A DNA stretch of 64,000 nt from an uncultured Chitinophaga sp. (GTDB lineage Bacteria; Bacteroidota; Bacteroidia; Cytophagales; Cyclobacteriaceae): the NCBI GenBank assembly GCA_902168205.1, contig CABHOK010000003.1:1488001-1552000 (forward strand), given 5' to 3'. Position numbers and translations under genes: made by a program. Positions 43,145 to 51,712 of the stretch are shown here, piece after piece (the first letter of the stretch is position 1; every line of letters begins with the position of its first letter). The notes under the pieces were generated by a model. It did not search any database. It was not told the origin of the DNA and saw only the letters and a list, made by a program, of their open reading frames with translations.

Positions 43145-44830
43145 TCAGGCAGTGCGCATGGTGAAATTTTCAGGCGGCCGTTTGCGTAAATATATTCTGA
43201 ATGTAGTGCCCTGATTTATCTTGCTCTCTACTTCTATCTTGCCTCCCATGGCTACTACTTGTGTTTTTACCAGGTATAGCCCCATGCCTTTACCTTCTAC
43301 ATGGAAGTGAAAGCGTTTATATAGTGTGAACAGATTTTGCTTGTGTGTTTCGGTGTTAAAGCCGAGTCCGTTGTCGCTTACCGAGATACAGATATACTCA
43401 TTGATCGGGTATGATTTTACTTCGATAACAAGTTTGTGATCGGGATGTCTATATTTGATAGCATTACTCACCAGGTTGAAAAGTATGCTGTCGATATAGG
43501 GTTTTACGCATACTATTACCGGGGCGTTTTCGAAATTTACGCGTATGTCGGCATGCGTTCCCTGTATTTCCCGTTCCAGGTTTGACATGACCAGGGCAAG
43601 CTCTTCGTTGAGATTTACCGGTGTGAGAAAACTTGTTCCATTACCTTTTATTTCAAGAATAACATTCAGGTCTTTAATAACCGTGTCCAATTCATGTGTT
43701 GAGCTGATCAGTTTGTCGATGATCAGTTTTTCTTCATTGGTATCACTGGCATAGTCTAACACCTTACCCAGGCCGAGAATGCGTGCGGCCGGTGCGCGTA
43801 AATTGTGAGCCGCTATAAATGCGAACTGTTGCAGCTGTTGGTTGTATTCGATAAGCTCTTTTGTACGGTCGCGAATCTCTTCCTCCAGTGAATCATTCTT
43901 GGCAATGATCTTCTTGTTTTGCATCAATATAGTTTGCTGTGCCTCACTCAGTTTTTTATTCTGACTCTCCAGTAAATCTTTCTGTTTCGAGATTTCTTCC
44001 TGCTGTGCTTTCAGTTCTTCATTCTGCGCGGTGATCTCTTCCTGTTTACTTTGCAGCATCCTGTTTTGTGCCTGTATCTCGCGGGTACGTTCTGCTACCT
44101 GTCGCTCAAGTATTTCGTTCTGCCGTGAAAGTATAACGGCTTTCTCTGCTTCTGATTCACGAAGCTTTACCTGTATAGCAAATTTTTTGTGTGTTTGAAA
44201 GGCCGTGAAAAGTAATGTCGGTACACAGGTGAGGAAGAGAAATATCTGCACCAGGTAATTATTGCGAAGGGCTGTATGGTATTTTGTAAATGCCTGGCTA
44301 TTTATATCGTCTTCAAAGCGGTTTATCTTGGTAGAAACTTTTTCGTATTGCAGCCATAATTTATAGCCTTTATCCTGGTTCGATAGTCGTTTGAATTCAT
44401 CCATGTTGCCGTCATCGATCAGTTTTTTCATTTGTACACACAAGTCGGCATAGGCATCGGTGGAGTCCTGCAACTGGTAGAACTCATCCAGCGGATAACC
44501 TTGCTGCTCTAGTAAATTACCAACGGACAGGAAGAGTGAATCTTTATCGCGTAAAGCAAAATGCATCGGATATAGAAACTTGTCGTGGTTGAATAACGCA
44601 TACCCGCGAATACCCAGGTCGAGGTTGTGTATAATGATGATGGCGAATTGTGAGACCGTAACTTTTATCTCTTCCGCCTGCCGTTGCAGCAAACGGTTTT
44701 CTTCCATGATCCGGTTATTGTTAAGCGTAATAATAACGTTGAGGATGATCAATACAATAGTGAGTGATACAGCAAAATTGATCCAGCTTTTATGCGTAAG
44801 TTGTTTCACTTTTTTTGGATGGGGTAACAC
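43145..44830 (-). CDS. Membrane sensor histidine kinase with CHASE3-like domain
   Basis: The GTG at 44830 starts a 561-residue product. Two membrane helices (about residues 17-35 and 187-207) flank an extracytoplasmic helical domain of CHASE3 type (GIRGYALFNHDKFLYP). A long glutamine- and glutamate-rich coiled coil (about 220-325) leads to a HisKA domain whose H box reads AFIAAHNLRAPAARILGLG, and an HATPase (LFNLVSNAIKYRH, DNGLGFN, GKGMGLYLV). No receiver is attached. The partner is not obvious; the receiver protein 210 bases downstream on the same strand is possible. Confidence 0.9.
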   Translation of the reverse strand: MLPHPKKVKQLTHKSWINFAVSLTIVLIILNVIITLNNNRIMEENRLLQRQAEEIKVTVSQFAIIIIHNLDLGIRGYALFNHDKFLYPMHFALRDKDSLFLSVGNLLEQQGYPLDEFYQLQDSTDAYADLCVQMKKLIDDGNMDEFKRLSNQDKGYKLWLQYEKVSTKINRFEDDINSQAFTKYHTALRNNYLVQIFLFLTCVPTLLFTAFQTHKKFAIQVKLRESEAEKAVILSRQNEILERQVAERTREIQAQNRMLQSKQEEITAQNEELKAQQEEISKQKDLLESQNKKLSEAQQTILMQNKKIIAKNDSLEEEIRDRTKELIEYNQQLQQFAFIAAHNLRAPAARILGLGKVLDYASDTNEEKLIIDKLISSTHELDTVIKDLNVILEIKGNGTSFLTPVNLNEELALVMSNLEREIQGTHADIRVNFENAPVIVCVKPYIDSILFNLVSNAIKYRHPDHKLVIEVKSYPINEYICISVSDNGLGFNTETHKQNLFTLYKRFHFHVEGKGMGLYLVKTQVVAMGGKIEVESKINQGTTFRIYLRKRPPENFTMRTA

Positions 44831-44986
44831 CCCGGATAGAGTTGTTTAATGTAAGTAGATTTTATGATTTCCGCTGCATTAAATGTTCCTAAAACTGTAC
44901 GGTATATTCTACAAACGTATTGTTTAAAAGCTATATTCATGTTTTTTGTGATGGGAATGGATTTATATAGAATGCATGATTTAAAA

Positions 44987-45646
44987 ATGAAAGAGATTTA
45001 CCTGGTAAGCGGGCTCGGGGCAGACGAGCGCGTATTTGAATATTTAGACTTGCAGCCGTATAAGAGAACGTGTCTCCAATGGATCCGTGCAAATGAAGAT
45101 GAAACGTTGGAGCAGTATGCGGCCAGACTTTGTGAACAGATCAAGGTTGAAAATCCGGTACTGATTGGTGTCTCATTTGGCGGTATGATTGCGGTTGAAA
45201 TCGGAAAGCTGATCAAAACCGAAAAGATCATACTTATATCTTCTGTAAAAACGAAGGAAGATATACCCTTACACTATCGTGTGATGGGCGCTGTTAATTT
45301 TAACAAGCTTATGCCGATGGGCCGCATGAAAGATTTATATGGAATCATTGCATGGCTCTTTGGTGTATCCAGTAAGGAAGAGCGCCAATTACTGGAAGAT
45401 ATTTTGAATTCTACCGATGAACGCTTTGTACACTGGGCCATCGATCATATTATCAACTGGGAGAATAAAATCTTGTTGCCCAATGCTGTGCTTATTCATG
45501 GTACAAGCGACAGGCTCTTAAGCGGCAGCACTCCGGACTATAGCATAAAAGACGGAGGACATTTTATGATTGTGAATCGCTGCGAAGAAATCAGCGCGAT
45601 TATAAAAGGTATACTCGCCAGTGTGGAGCAAAACACACTCGTCTAA
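44987..45646 (+). CDS. Alpha/beta-hydrolase fold protein
   Basis: The ATG at 44987 (MKEIYLVSGLGADERVF) is chosen because the 41 residues before it, from 44864, have no family resemblance. The 219-residue protein has the oxyanion region SGLGADERVF, nucleophile elbow GVSFGGM, Asp in HGTSDRLL and His in DGGHFMI, so the triad is complete. No signal peptide is present, so it acts in the cytoplasm. Substrate unknown; an esterase is most likely. It is divergent from the kinase at 44830. Confidence 0.8.
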   Translation: MKEIYLVSGLGADERVFEYLDLQPYKRTCLQWIRANEDETLEQYAARLCEQIKVENPVLIGVSFGGMIAVEIGKLIKTEKIILISSVKTKEDIPLHYRVMGAVNFNKLMPMGRMKDLYGIIAWLFGVSSKEERQLLEDILNSTDERFVHWAIDHIINWENKILLPNAVLIHGTSDRLLSGSTPDYSIKDGGHFMIVNRCEEISAIIKGILASVEQNTLV

Positions 45647-45670
45647 GGTCGATGCGCATGATATTAAAAA

Positions 45671-45709
45671 CTGAACTCATCACCATTTAACCTGAATTCG
45701 TCACCATTT
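45671..45709 (+). promoter_or_regulatory. Tandem 18-bp direct repeat upstream of the SDR gene
   Basis: CTGAACTCATCACCATTT (45671-45688) is repeated as CTGAATTCGTCACCATTT (45692-45709), two mismatches, with a 21-base period. This is the geometry of AraC-type half-sites. It ends 52 bases before the SDR start codon. Confidence 0.65.
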
Positions 45710-45730
45710 TTTGCAGCACATGGTGCGGAA

Positions 45731-45760
45731 GTTTGTATTGTTAAATCAAACAATACAAAC
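45731..45760 (+). repeat. Perfect hairpin just before the SDR start codon
   Basis: Twelve-base perfect arms GTTTGTATTGTT (45731-45742) and AACAATACAAAC (45749-45760) enclose a 6-base loop; the ATG is at 45762. It could be a TetR-type operator or an mRNA hairpin next to the start codon. Confidence 0.75.
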
Positions 45761-45761
45761 T

Positions 45762-46524
45762 ATGCAAACATCAGGTAAAGTAGCTCTTATCACGGGCGGT
45801 AGTCGGGGTCTCGGAAAAAATGCGGCGTTGCGTATGGCGCGCAAAGGTATTGATGTGATCATTACCTATAATAATCGTAAGGAAGATGCAGATGCTGTTG
45901 TGGCAGCGATTAAAAATACCGGTAGGGCAGCCGTTGCGCTGCAGTTGAATACCAGTGTGGTAAAATCATTTGATGCATTTTCGCAGCAGCTCGTGGTCGC
46001 GTTAAAAGAAAACTGGAATCGCGATACGTTCGATTTCCTGGTTAATAATGCCGGCACAGAATATGCCGCACCCATTGCAACAACAGCCGAAGAACAGTTT
46101 GATATACTCTGCAACGTACATTTCAAGGGAGTATTTTCTTACACAAAAACTATTGCCCATGCTGGCCTATAACGGAAGTATCATTAATGTGTCCACCGGA
46201 TTGGCGCGTTTCTCTTTCCCGGGATATAGTGCGTATGCTTCTATGAAAGGAGCGATCGAAGTGTTTACGAAGTATCTCGCGAAAGAATTAGGATCGCGTG
46301 GTATACGTGCAAATGTTGTGGCTCCCGGTGCTATTCATACCGACTTCACGAAAAGTACTTTTGAGGCGCATCCGGAAGTAACAACCGCCATTACATCGGT
46401 TACAGCACTGGGGCGTGTGGGCGAGCCGGATGATATAGGTGGAGTTATCGCGTTTCTATGTACCGAAGATGCCCGCTGGGTAAATGCGCAGCGCATAGAA
46501 GCTTCAGGTGGTATGATGCTGTAA
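45762..46524 (+). pseudogene. SDR-family oxidoreductase, interrupted by a frameshift
   Basis: The first frame (MQTSGKVALITGGSRGLG, cofactor-binding GxxxGxG; FLVNNAGTEYAAP) is normal SDR up to HFKGVF near 46133, then runs to a stop at 46172. The remainder continues in another frame from about 46130 (FLTQKLLPMLAYNGSIINVS, catalytic YASMK, SRGIRANVVAPGAI, C-terminal ASGGMML). The switch falls at the short T run in GTATTTTCTTAC; one base too many or two too few would explain it. Together the pieces cover a full SDR of about 253 residues. The gene is either recently broken or carries a sequencing error. It is preceded by a direct repeat and a hairpin. Confidence 0.85.
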
Positions 46525-46588
46525 TCGATTTGTTTTAGATAGAAAGGAGTATATATCAACCGGAAGCATCTGTTGAAAGAAGAGGCTG

Positions 46589-46596
46589 TATATTTG
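46589..46596 (+). promoter_or_regulatory. TATATTTG promoter box for dinB
   Basis: A perfect -7 box overlaps the upstream GTG at 46596 and so supports the ATG at 46617 as the true start; the leader would be about 14 bases. Confidence 0.6.
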
Positions 46597-46616
46597 TGCA
46601 GGCAACGGTAAGCTTC

Positions 46617-47723
46617 ATGGAAAATCAACCGGCAGTAAGGCTCCGCAAGATCATTCATATTGATATGGATGCCTTCTACGCGTCTATCGAGCAACGGGAC
46701 AATCCGGAGTATAAAGGAAAGGCCATTGCGGTCGGTGGTTCACCAGAGGGTAGGGGTGGCGTTGTGGCTACAGCCAGTTATGAAGCGCGCAAGTTTGGTG
46801 TTCGTTCAGCGATGCCTTCCAAAACAGCTTTGCAACTGTGTCCGGATATAATCTTTGTGCGGCCACGCTTTGAAGTTTATAAAGAAGTGTCCGGAAAAAT
46901 ACGTGAGATCTTTCATCGGTATACCGATATCATTGAGCCTTTGTCGCTGGACGAAGCCTTTCTCGATGTTACGGAAGATAAACAGAATATAGGCTCTGCC
47001 ATCGAGATTGCTACGCTGATCAAGCAGGCTATAAAAGATGAACTTGATCTCACCGCTTCCGCTGGTGTATCGGTTAGTAAATTTGTTGCCAAGATAGCGT
47101 CTGATGTGCAGAAGCCGGATGGACTCACGTTCATTGGTCCTTCGCGTATCCAGTCGTTCATGGAGTCGCTTCCGGTGGAGAAGTTCTTCGGTGTAGGGAA
47201 AGTAACAGCAACCAAGATGAAAGCGATGGGCTTGCACACCGGGGCTGATCTTAAGAAATTATCCGAAGATGAACTCGTAAAACACTTTGGTAAAACAGGA
47301 CGCTTCTTTTACAAGATTGTACGCGGACAGGATGATCGTGAAGTGCAGCCGCACCGCGAAACAAAATCAGTAGGAGCGGAAGATACCTTTGCGTACGATC
47401 TTACTACCCTGGAAGAAATGTATACCGAGCTCGATAAGCTCGCTGTAACGGTGAGCAAACGCTTGAATCACTATACACTCAAAGGACGAACGATCACCGT
47501 CAAAGTAAAATATAGCGACTTCAAGATTATTACCCGGAGTCAATCGTTTCTTCATGGTGTTAATGATAAAGATACGATTGTCATGACTGCTCAACAGCTT
47601 CTGGCGGCAGCCGATATGAACAACAAGAAAGTACGGTTGCTGGGTATATCGCTTTCTAATTTTGGAGAGGTGATCGCGCGTGAAAAGCGAGACCCGGTAC
47701 AAGATCAATTGAAGCTGTTCTGA
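46617..47723 (+). CDS. dinB: DNA polymerase IV (Y family)
   Basis: The 368-residue protein begins with the palm motif IIHIDMDAFYASIEQRDN, has YKGKAIAVGG, the catalytic LSLDEAFLDVT, the helix-hairpin-helix region FGVGKVTATKMKAMGLHTGA and the little-finger domain (about 240-350), ending in the clamp-binding peptide QDQLKLF. It performs error-prone translesion synthesis. The length is normal and catalytic acidic residues are present. Its last codons form one arm of a long inverted repeat. Confidence 0.95.
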   Translation: MENQPAVRLRKIIHIDMDAFYASIEQRDNPEYKGKAIAVGGSPEGRGGVVATASYEARKFGVRSAMPSKTALQLCPDIIFVRPRFEVYKEVSGKIREIFHRYTDIIEPLSLDEAFLDVTEDKQNIGSAIEIATLIKQAIKDELDLTASAGVSVSKFVAKIASDVQKPDGLTFIGPSRIQSFMESLPVEKFFGVGKVTATKMKAMGLHTGADLKKLSEDELVKHFGKTGRFFYKIVRGQDDREVQPHRETKSVGAEDTFAYDLTTLEEMYTELDKLAVTVSKRLNHYTLKGRTITVKVKYSDFKIITRSQSFLHGVNDKDTIVMTAQQLLAAADMNNKKVRLLGISLSNFGEVIAREKRDPVQDQLKLF

Positions 47724-47761
47724 GGTATATAGTATAAATATACTTTGAACAGCTTCAATTG
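47706..47761. repeat. 56-bp nested inverted repeat spanning the dinB stop codon
   Basis: Perfect 15-base arms CAATTGAAGCTGTTC (47706-47720, the last codons of dinB) and GAACAGCTTCAATTG (47747-47761) enclose a second inverted repeat AGTATA-AA-TATACT (47731-47744). It lies between convergent genes and may block transcription readthrough, although no T tract follows. Confidence 0.85.
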
Positions 47762-47799
47762 CTTATATATACATGTTGTTGATTGAGAATATACGCTCC

Positions 47800-48345
47800 T
47801 TAGTATTGGGTTTCAGGGGCCAGGAATAAACCAGCTAGCACCAGTATCCAGAATATACCACCGATAACCAGCACAGCAATCTGCCGACCATTAAAACCCG
47901 ATATGGTAGTTGCTTTATACTGTTCTGAATTGGCGATAGCAAAATTCAGGGCGTTAGCAGGAGCCAGTAGAAAGAAAGATGATACAATGGATATCAGCCA
48001 GTACGGTTCAGGCAATCGCGAAGCAATACTGAAAATGATCTGGCCAGCAAAAAGCGCCCAACTGGAGTAGCTTTTCTGATACCCGTTAGACTTAGCGTAG
48101 TGCTGTATGTTTTCAAATAAAGAGTAAAGAAAAAAGATAGAGAATATAGCGCGTGCGACCGGCATAATGTCAAGGCCATCTTTCTCTTTGAAGAAACGCC
48201 ACGATTTATAGATCCACCAGATGCCGTACAGGCCAAAGGAAACTAAAGAGAGAATGAGCACTTTCATGCCATCAACGATTTCAATTTCTACTTTACTGTT
48301 ACTTTCATCAGTAATGTTGAGGTCAAGGATCTGATTTGATTCCAT
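47800..48345 (-). CDS. Multi-pass membrane protein (DUF4234-like)
   Basis: The 181-residue product has an acidic N-terminus (MESNQILDLNITDESNSKVE) and about four hydrophobic segments (near residues 28-46, 64-80, 95-135, 153-172). The motif LILSLVSFGLYGIWWIYKSW recalls DUF4234-type membrane proteins; the function is unknown. A truncated copy of its 5' end and upstream region lies about 250 bases upstream. Confidence 0.65.
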   Translation of the reverse strand: MESNQILDLNITDESNSKVEIEIVDGMKVLILSLVSFGLYGIWWIYKSWRFFKEKDGLDIMPVARAIFSIFFLYSLFENIQHYAKSNGYQKSYSSWALFAGQIIFSIASRLPEPYWLISIVSSFFLLAPANALNFAIANSEQYKATTISGFNGRQIAVLVIGGIFWILVLAGLFLAPETQY

Positions 48346-48591
48346 GGTTGGTCAGGATTAGGTTATTACCAAAGATTGCAAAGAGCACCTTGATAAGCCC
48401 TAACTTTTCGATTGCTTCTGTACAGATGTACCGAATCGACCTCAGTTGATAATATTTAACAATATTGGGAACGCCTGGTTTTATTTGAGGCAGCTATAGT
48501 CTGTCCCTATATGCCTTGCGGTTTGGCAAGGACAAAGCCAGACTGAAGAATAAAACAGAACTGTAGAAGTTTCTTTACGAATGTGTCGTGT

Positions 48592-48741
48592 TCACATCCA
48601 CTGCATTTTCCACCAGATGCTATAAAGCCCGAAGGAAAGAATGGAAAGGATGAGCACTTTGGTAACATCACCAAGGTCAATGTCTGTTTTACTGTTGCTT
48701 TCGTCTGTGATTTCCAGGACGAGGGTTTGATTTGATTCCAT
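48592..48741 (-). pseudogene. Truncated duplicate of the adjacent membrane-protein gene
   Basis: On the minus strand an ATG at 48741 opens a 49-codon frame starting MESNQTLVLEITDESNSK and continuing KVLILSILSFGLYSIWW, clearly paralogous to the start of the gene at 48345, then diverging and stopping after KMQWM. The upstream bases also match (GATTAGGTTATTA and CCAAAG in both copies, TACAGATGTA in both at 48421 and 48833). The duplication therefore included the control region and the copy lost its 3' part. The rest of the gap 48346-48990 shows no other gene. Confidence 0.8.
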
Positions 48742-48965
48742 ACGTTAGGAAGATTAGGTTATTAACCAAAGTTTGGAAAGTGTGAACAAACAAGCTGCGA
48801 TTTTTGACAGACTTTCGTACAGATGTAGAGATTTTGGTGAAAAAACGAGTGCTTTTTCCGTGGCTCATCCCACTAAAAACAACCTTCTGGCGTTATAACT
48901 GCAGGAATAACTTTCAAAAACGTGATAATTCATGCGCACTAAGAACCAGTTCACACTAAAATCCT

Positions 48966-48973
48966 TATTTTTG
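48966..48973 (+). promoter_or_regulatory. TATTTTTG promoter box
   Basis: A perfect -7 box stands 17 bases before the ATG of the lysine-rich lipoprotein gene, implying a leader of about 10 bases. Confidence 0.6.
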
Positions 48974-48990
48974 TTTGAATTACCCTGTTC

Positions 48991-50001
48991 ATGCTGAGGG
49001 CATTTTTTGTATTTGTTTGTGCTTGCCTGCTTTTAAGTGCCTGTACCCAGCGCATGATATGCCCTGCGTACCAGAGCGCCTTTATTTACGATAAGAATGA
49101 ACTTCGTAAGAAGTTTAGCTATTTCCAAGAAGACTCAACTCCTAAAGTATTCACGGCCAGTAAAAATAAGTATCTCATTGCCGAGCCAACCTCGTATCGT
49201 AAAAAGATACGGAGCATGCAGACGGTAGAGATGAAACCGGTGTATGTTACGCTGCCGGATTCACTCAACCCGGAAGCTGGTATGGATGGTGAAGATGGCG
49301 TAGTGCCGGGCGCAGAACTTGATCTGGCGGCCCGTTCGGTTATCGATAGTATTTACATCGAAGATGTAGAGCGCGATACATCGGCCGTTGAAGAAGATAG
49401 TGTATACATGATCAGTAAAGACAAGGAAGTTCGCGTACTGAAATATGACTTCCCGGATAGTCTTATCTACGACCCTACTACGGGTAAATATGTGCCGAAA
49501 ACACCGCGGTATATTGTAACTGAAATTACCTTTAACGTAGAGCAGGACAACTATATGTGGTACCTGCGCGATTACCTCGTGCTGCCGGATGTGCATCTTG
49601 CCAAACAAGGACAAGCTGAGCAGAAAAAGCAAGCTGCCAAAGCGAAGAAGAAAGGTTTCTTCGGATTCTTCAAGAACCTGTTCAAGAAGAAAAAGAAAGA
49701 ACAGCCTGCTGATTCCACTGCGCAGCAAGTTGTACCGGAGCCTAAAGCTGATGACTTCGATTATGTTGATGAGGATGAACAGCAGAAACCTGTTGTAACG
49801 GAAGAAGCACAGCCTGAGAAGAAAGGTCTGTTCCGCAGAAAGAAAAAGAAATCAACCGAAGAGCCGGCTAACAACGATTCCGCTACGGAAGAAAAACCTG
49901 CCAAGAAGAAAAAGGAAAAGAAATCCAAAAAGAAGAAGGATGAGGCTGCACAGGAAGAACCTGCTGAAGAAGAAAAGAAAGACGATGATGATGGATTCTA
50001 G
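48991..50001 (+). CDS. Lipoprotein with long Lys/Glu-rich tail
   Basis: The signal peptide ends in the lipobox LLSAC (Cys near residue 18), followed by TQRMICPAYQSAFIYDKNEL. The middle (about 60-215) is globular and of unknown family. From about residue 215 to the end (336) the sequence is low-complexity, with KKKGFFGFFKNLFKKKKKE and later KKK/EEP blocks, very basic then mixed. It would be anchored in a membrane with a charged flexible tail in the periplasm. The stop is 2 bases from the stop of the convergent gene. The function is unknown; the CxQxxxCPxY start is shared with the short lipoprotein at 58961. Confidence 0.7.
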   Translation: MLRAFFVFVCACLLLSACTQRMICPAYQSAFIYDKNELRKKFSYFQEDSTPKVFTASKNKYLIAEPTSYRKKIRSMQTVEMKPVYVTLPDSLNPEAGMDGEDGVVPGAELDLAARSVIDSIYIEDVERDTSAVEEDSVYMISKDKEVRVLKYDFPDSLIYDPTTGKYVPKTPRYIVTEITFNVEQDNYMWYLRDYLVLPDVHLAKQGQAEQKKQAAKAKKKGFFGFFKNLFKKKKKEQPADSTAQQVVPEPKADDFDYVDEDEQQKPVVTEEAQPEKKGLFRRKKKKSTEEPANNDSATEEKPAKKKKEKKSKKKKDEAAQEEPAEEEKKDDDDGF

Positions 50002-50003
50002 GA

Positions 50004-50702
50004 TCAGTCAAAGAGCGTCAGATTTCCGAATTGATCAGCAGCAGGTGCAGGTATAATCAGGGAAGGTACATCTGCTTTCACATCGCTGATGCGTGGCGAT
50101 ACGGAGTATAGATTCATTCGCTCACCTGCGTACGCGTTCAACACAAACGCCAGATCCTCCTCCGTGCTTTCTTTATTTAACCATACACTTTCTTCTTTTT
50201 TATTCAGTATTACCGGCATGCGGTCATATATAGACGCAACCATGGTGTTGGCGCGCGTAGTAACGATGGTAAAGGTGTGAAACTCGTTGCCATCGGTGTC
50301 TTCATACTCTTCCCACAAACCTGCGAATGAAAAAATCTCCTGGTCAGTACAAATGAATCGATAGGGTATAAATGTTTTCTTCCCTGCTTTCTTCCACGCG
50401 TAGAATCCATCGGCCGGAATAATGCAGCGTGTTTTCATCATGGCTCGTTTTATAGCAGGCTTCTCGGCTATATATTCAACCGGTGTGTTGATGATCTTTT
50501 CACTCAACGATTTGTTCTTTGCCCACTCCGGTGATGTACCCCAGTAAAACGTAGAAATACCCTGAGGTGATGCGGAGGTGATTACCGGCATTAGTTGTGT
50601 AGGGCATGCGTTGTAGCGAGGCTTGAACAACTCCGGTATATCTATCGAAAACCTTTCGCTGATCTTTTCGGGTGTAGCGGTGAGGCTGTATCGTTCGATC
50701 AT
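50004..50702 (-). CDS. SRAP-domain (YedK/HMCES-like) protein lacking catalytic residues
   Basis: The 232-residue product aligns along its whole length with SOS-response-associated peptidases: RYSLTATPEKI, YNACPTQLMPVI, YWGTSPEWAK, INTPVEYIAEKP, RCIIPADGFYAWKK, FAGLWEEY, IVTTRANTMV and RMPVIL. The residues that form the DNA-protein crosslink site are replaced: position 2 is Ile rather than Cys, the Glu of GFYEW is Ala (102), and the His of the IHDRMP motif is Tyr (159); Asn72 is kept. It should thus not crosslink to abasic sites in the usual way, though it may still bind DNA. The start ATG is firm because the family begins at residue 1. Confidence 0.85.
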   Translation of the reverse strand: MIERYSLTATPEKISERFSIDIPELFKPRYNACPTQLMPVITSASPQGISTFYWGTSPEWAKNKSLSEKIINTPVEYIAEKPAIKRAMMKTRCIIPADGFYAWKKAGKKTFIPYRFICTDQEIFSFAGLWEEYEDTDGNEFHTFTIVTTRANTMVASIYDRMPVILNKKEESVWLNKESTEEDLAFVLNAYAGERMNLYSVSPRISDVKADVPSLIIPAPAADQFGNLTLFD

Positions 50703-50769
50703 AAATATAGGGGCTTTGAAAGGTGATGCATACAGTTAATGACTTGCCGGAGTAAGTACCGTCAGCAAG

Positions 50770-51705
50770 TTAAGCGTTTATAAATTCCATCGCACGCTCT
50801 TCACTCCAATATAATCCATTTTTATTGAATTGGGCGAAGCCCACGTGGCCTCCGTATGCAGGACTTTCGAACTTGGCAAAAGGATGATCGTGAAGTGCTG
50901 CTGCCGGGTAACAGTCTTTACTCAGAAACGGATCGTTCTGTGCATTGATGATAAGGGTGGGAATCGTAATGCGCGTAAGAAACTGCAGCGAACTGCTTTG
51001 AGTATAGTAATCAACAGCATTCTTAAAGCCGTGGATAGGAGCCGTGAATTGATCGTCAAACTCAATAAGCGAGGCAATGGCATCTATACCTTTTATATCA
51101 AGCTCCTTGCGAAAGGCAGCCTTGGTAATAATTTTCTTCTTCAAACTTTTCAGAAAGCGTTCGGAGTATATGCGGTTGGAAGGACGAGATATCTGAATGC
51201 AGCTTGAGTGCAGATCGAGCGGTACGGAAAACGCTACAGCCTTCTTTACTTCTTTCGGAGGTTGTTGCTCACCTATATATTTCAGTGTGAGATTGCCACC
51301 GAGACTGAAACCGATGAGCGTAATGTTGGTATAGCCGCAGGCGATGGCATGGTTAACCACTACACCTACATCATCTGTAGCACCACTATGGTAGAAGCGA
51401 AGCTCGCGGTTCATCTCTTCGCTGCAGCCGCGGTAATTCCAGGTAAGTACATCAAAGTTATTGGCAAGGCACATTCGGGCCATACCTTTGATATAGCTTC
51501 GTTGAGAATTACCTTCCAGACCGTGCGAAATGATCACCAGTCGGCCAGCATCTTGTTTTACCCAGTCGAGATCAAGAAAATCCTGATCGGGTGTAGCAAT
51601 GCGTTCGCGAGTATACGCCTGCAACGGCACCCGCCTTAGCAAGGCCGGATATATAGTTTCGAGGTGAGCGTTAAAAAGGAAGAATGGTGGTTGATAACTC
51701 GACAA
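50770..51705 (-). CDS. YheT-family alpha/beta hydrolase
   Basis: The 311-residue protein has the family's N-terminus (FLFNAHLETIYPALLRR), HGLEGNSQRSYIKGMA, WNYRGCSEEMNRELRFYHSG and the nucleophile elbow GFSLGGN; the Asp is in NAQNDPFL and the His in GGHVGF. Members are cytoplasmic esterases of ill-defined substrate. It starts 7 bases after the YfiT-like gene, in an operon with it and TerC. Confidence 0.9.
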   Translation of the reverse strand: MSSYQPPFFLFNAHLETIYPALLRRVPLQAYTRERIATPDQDFLDLDWVKQDAGRLVIISHGLEGNSQRSYIKGMARMCLANNFDVLTWNYRGCSEEMNRELRFYHSGATDDVGVVVNHAIACGYTNITLIGFSLGGNLTLKYIGEQQPPKEVKKAVAFSVPLDLHSSCIQISRPSNRIYSERFLKSLKKKIITKAAFRKELDIKGIDAIASLIEFDDQFTAPIHGFKNAVDYYTQSSSLQFLTRITIPTLIINAQNDPFLSKDCYPAAALHDHPFAKFESPAYGGHVGFAQFNKNGLYWSEERAMEFINA

Positions 51706-51712
51706 GGTATTG

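Noticed and set aside
48500-48530. CCTTGC/GCAAGG hairpin in the gap downstream of the truncated duplicate
   Set aside because: Short arms and no T tract on either side; not enough to call a terminator.
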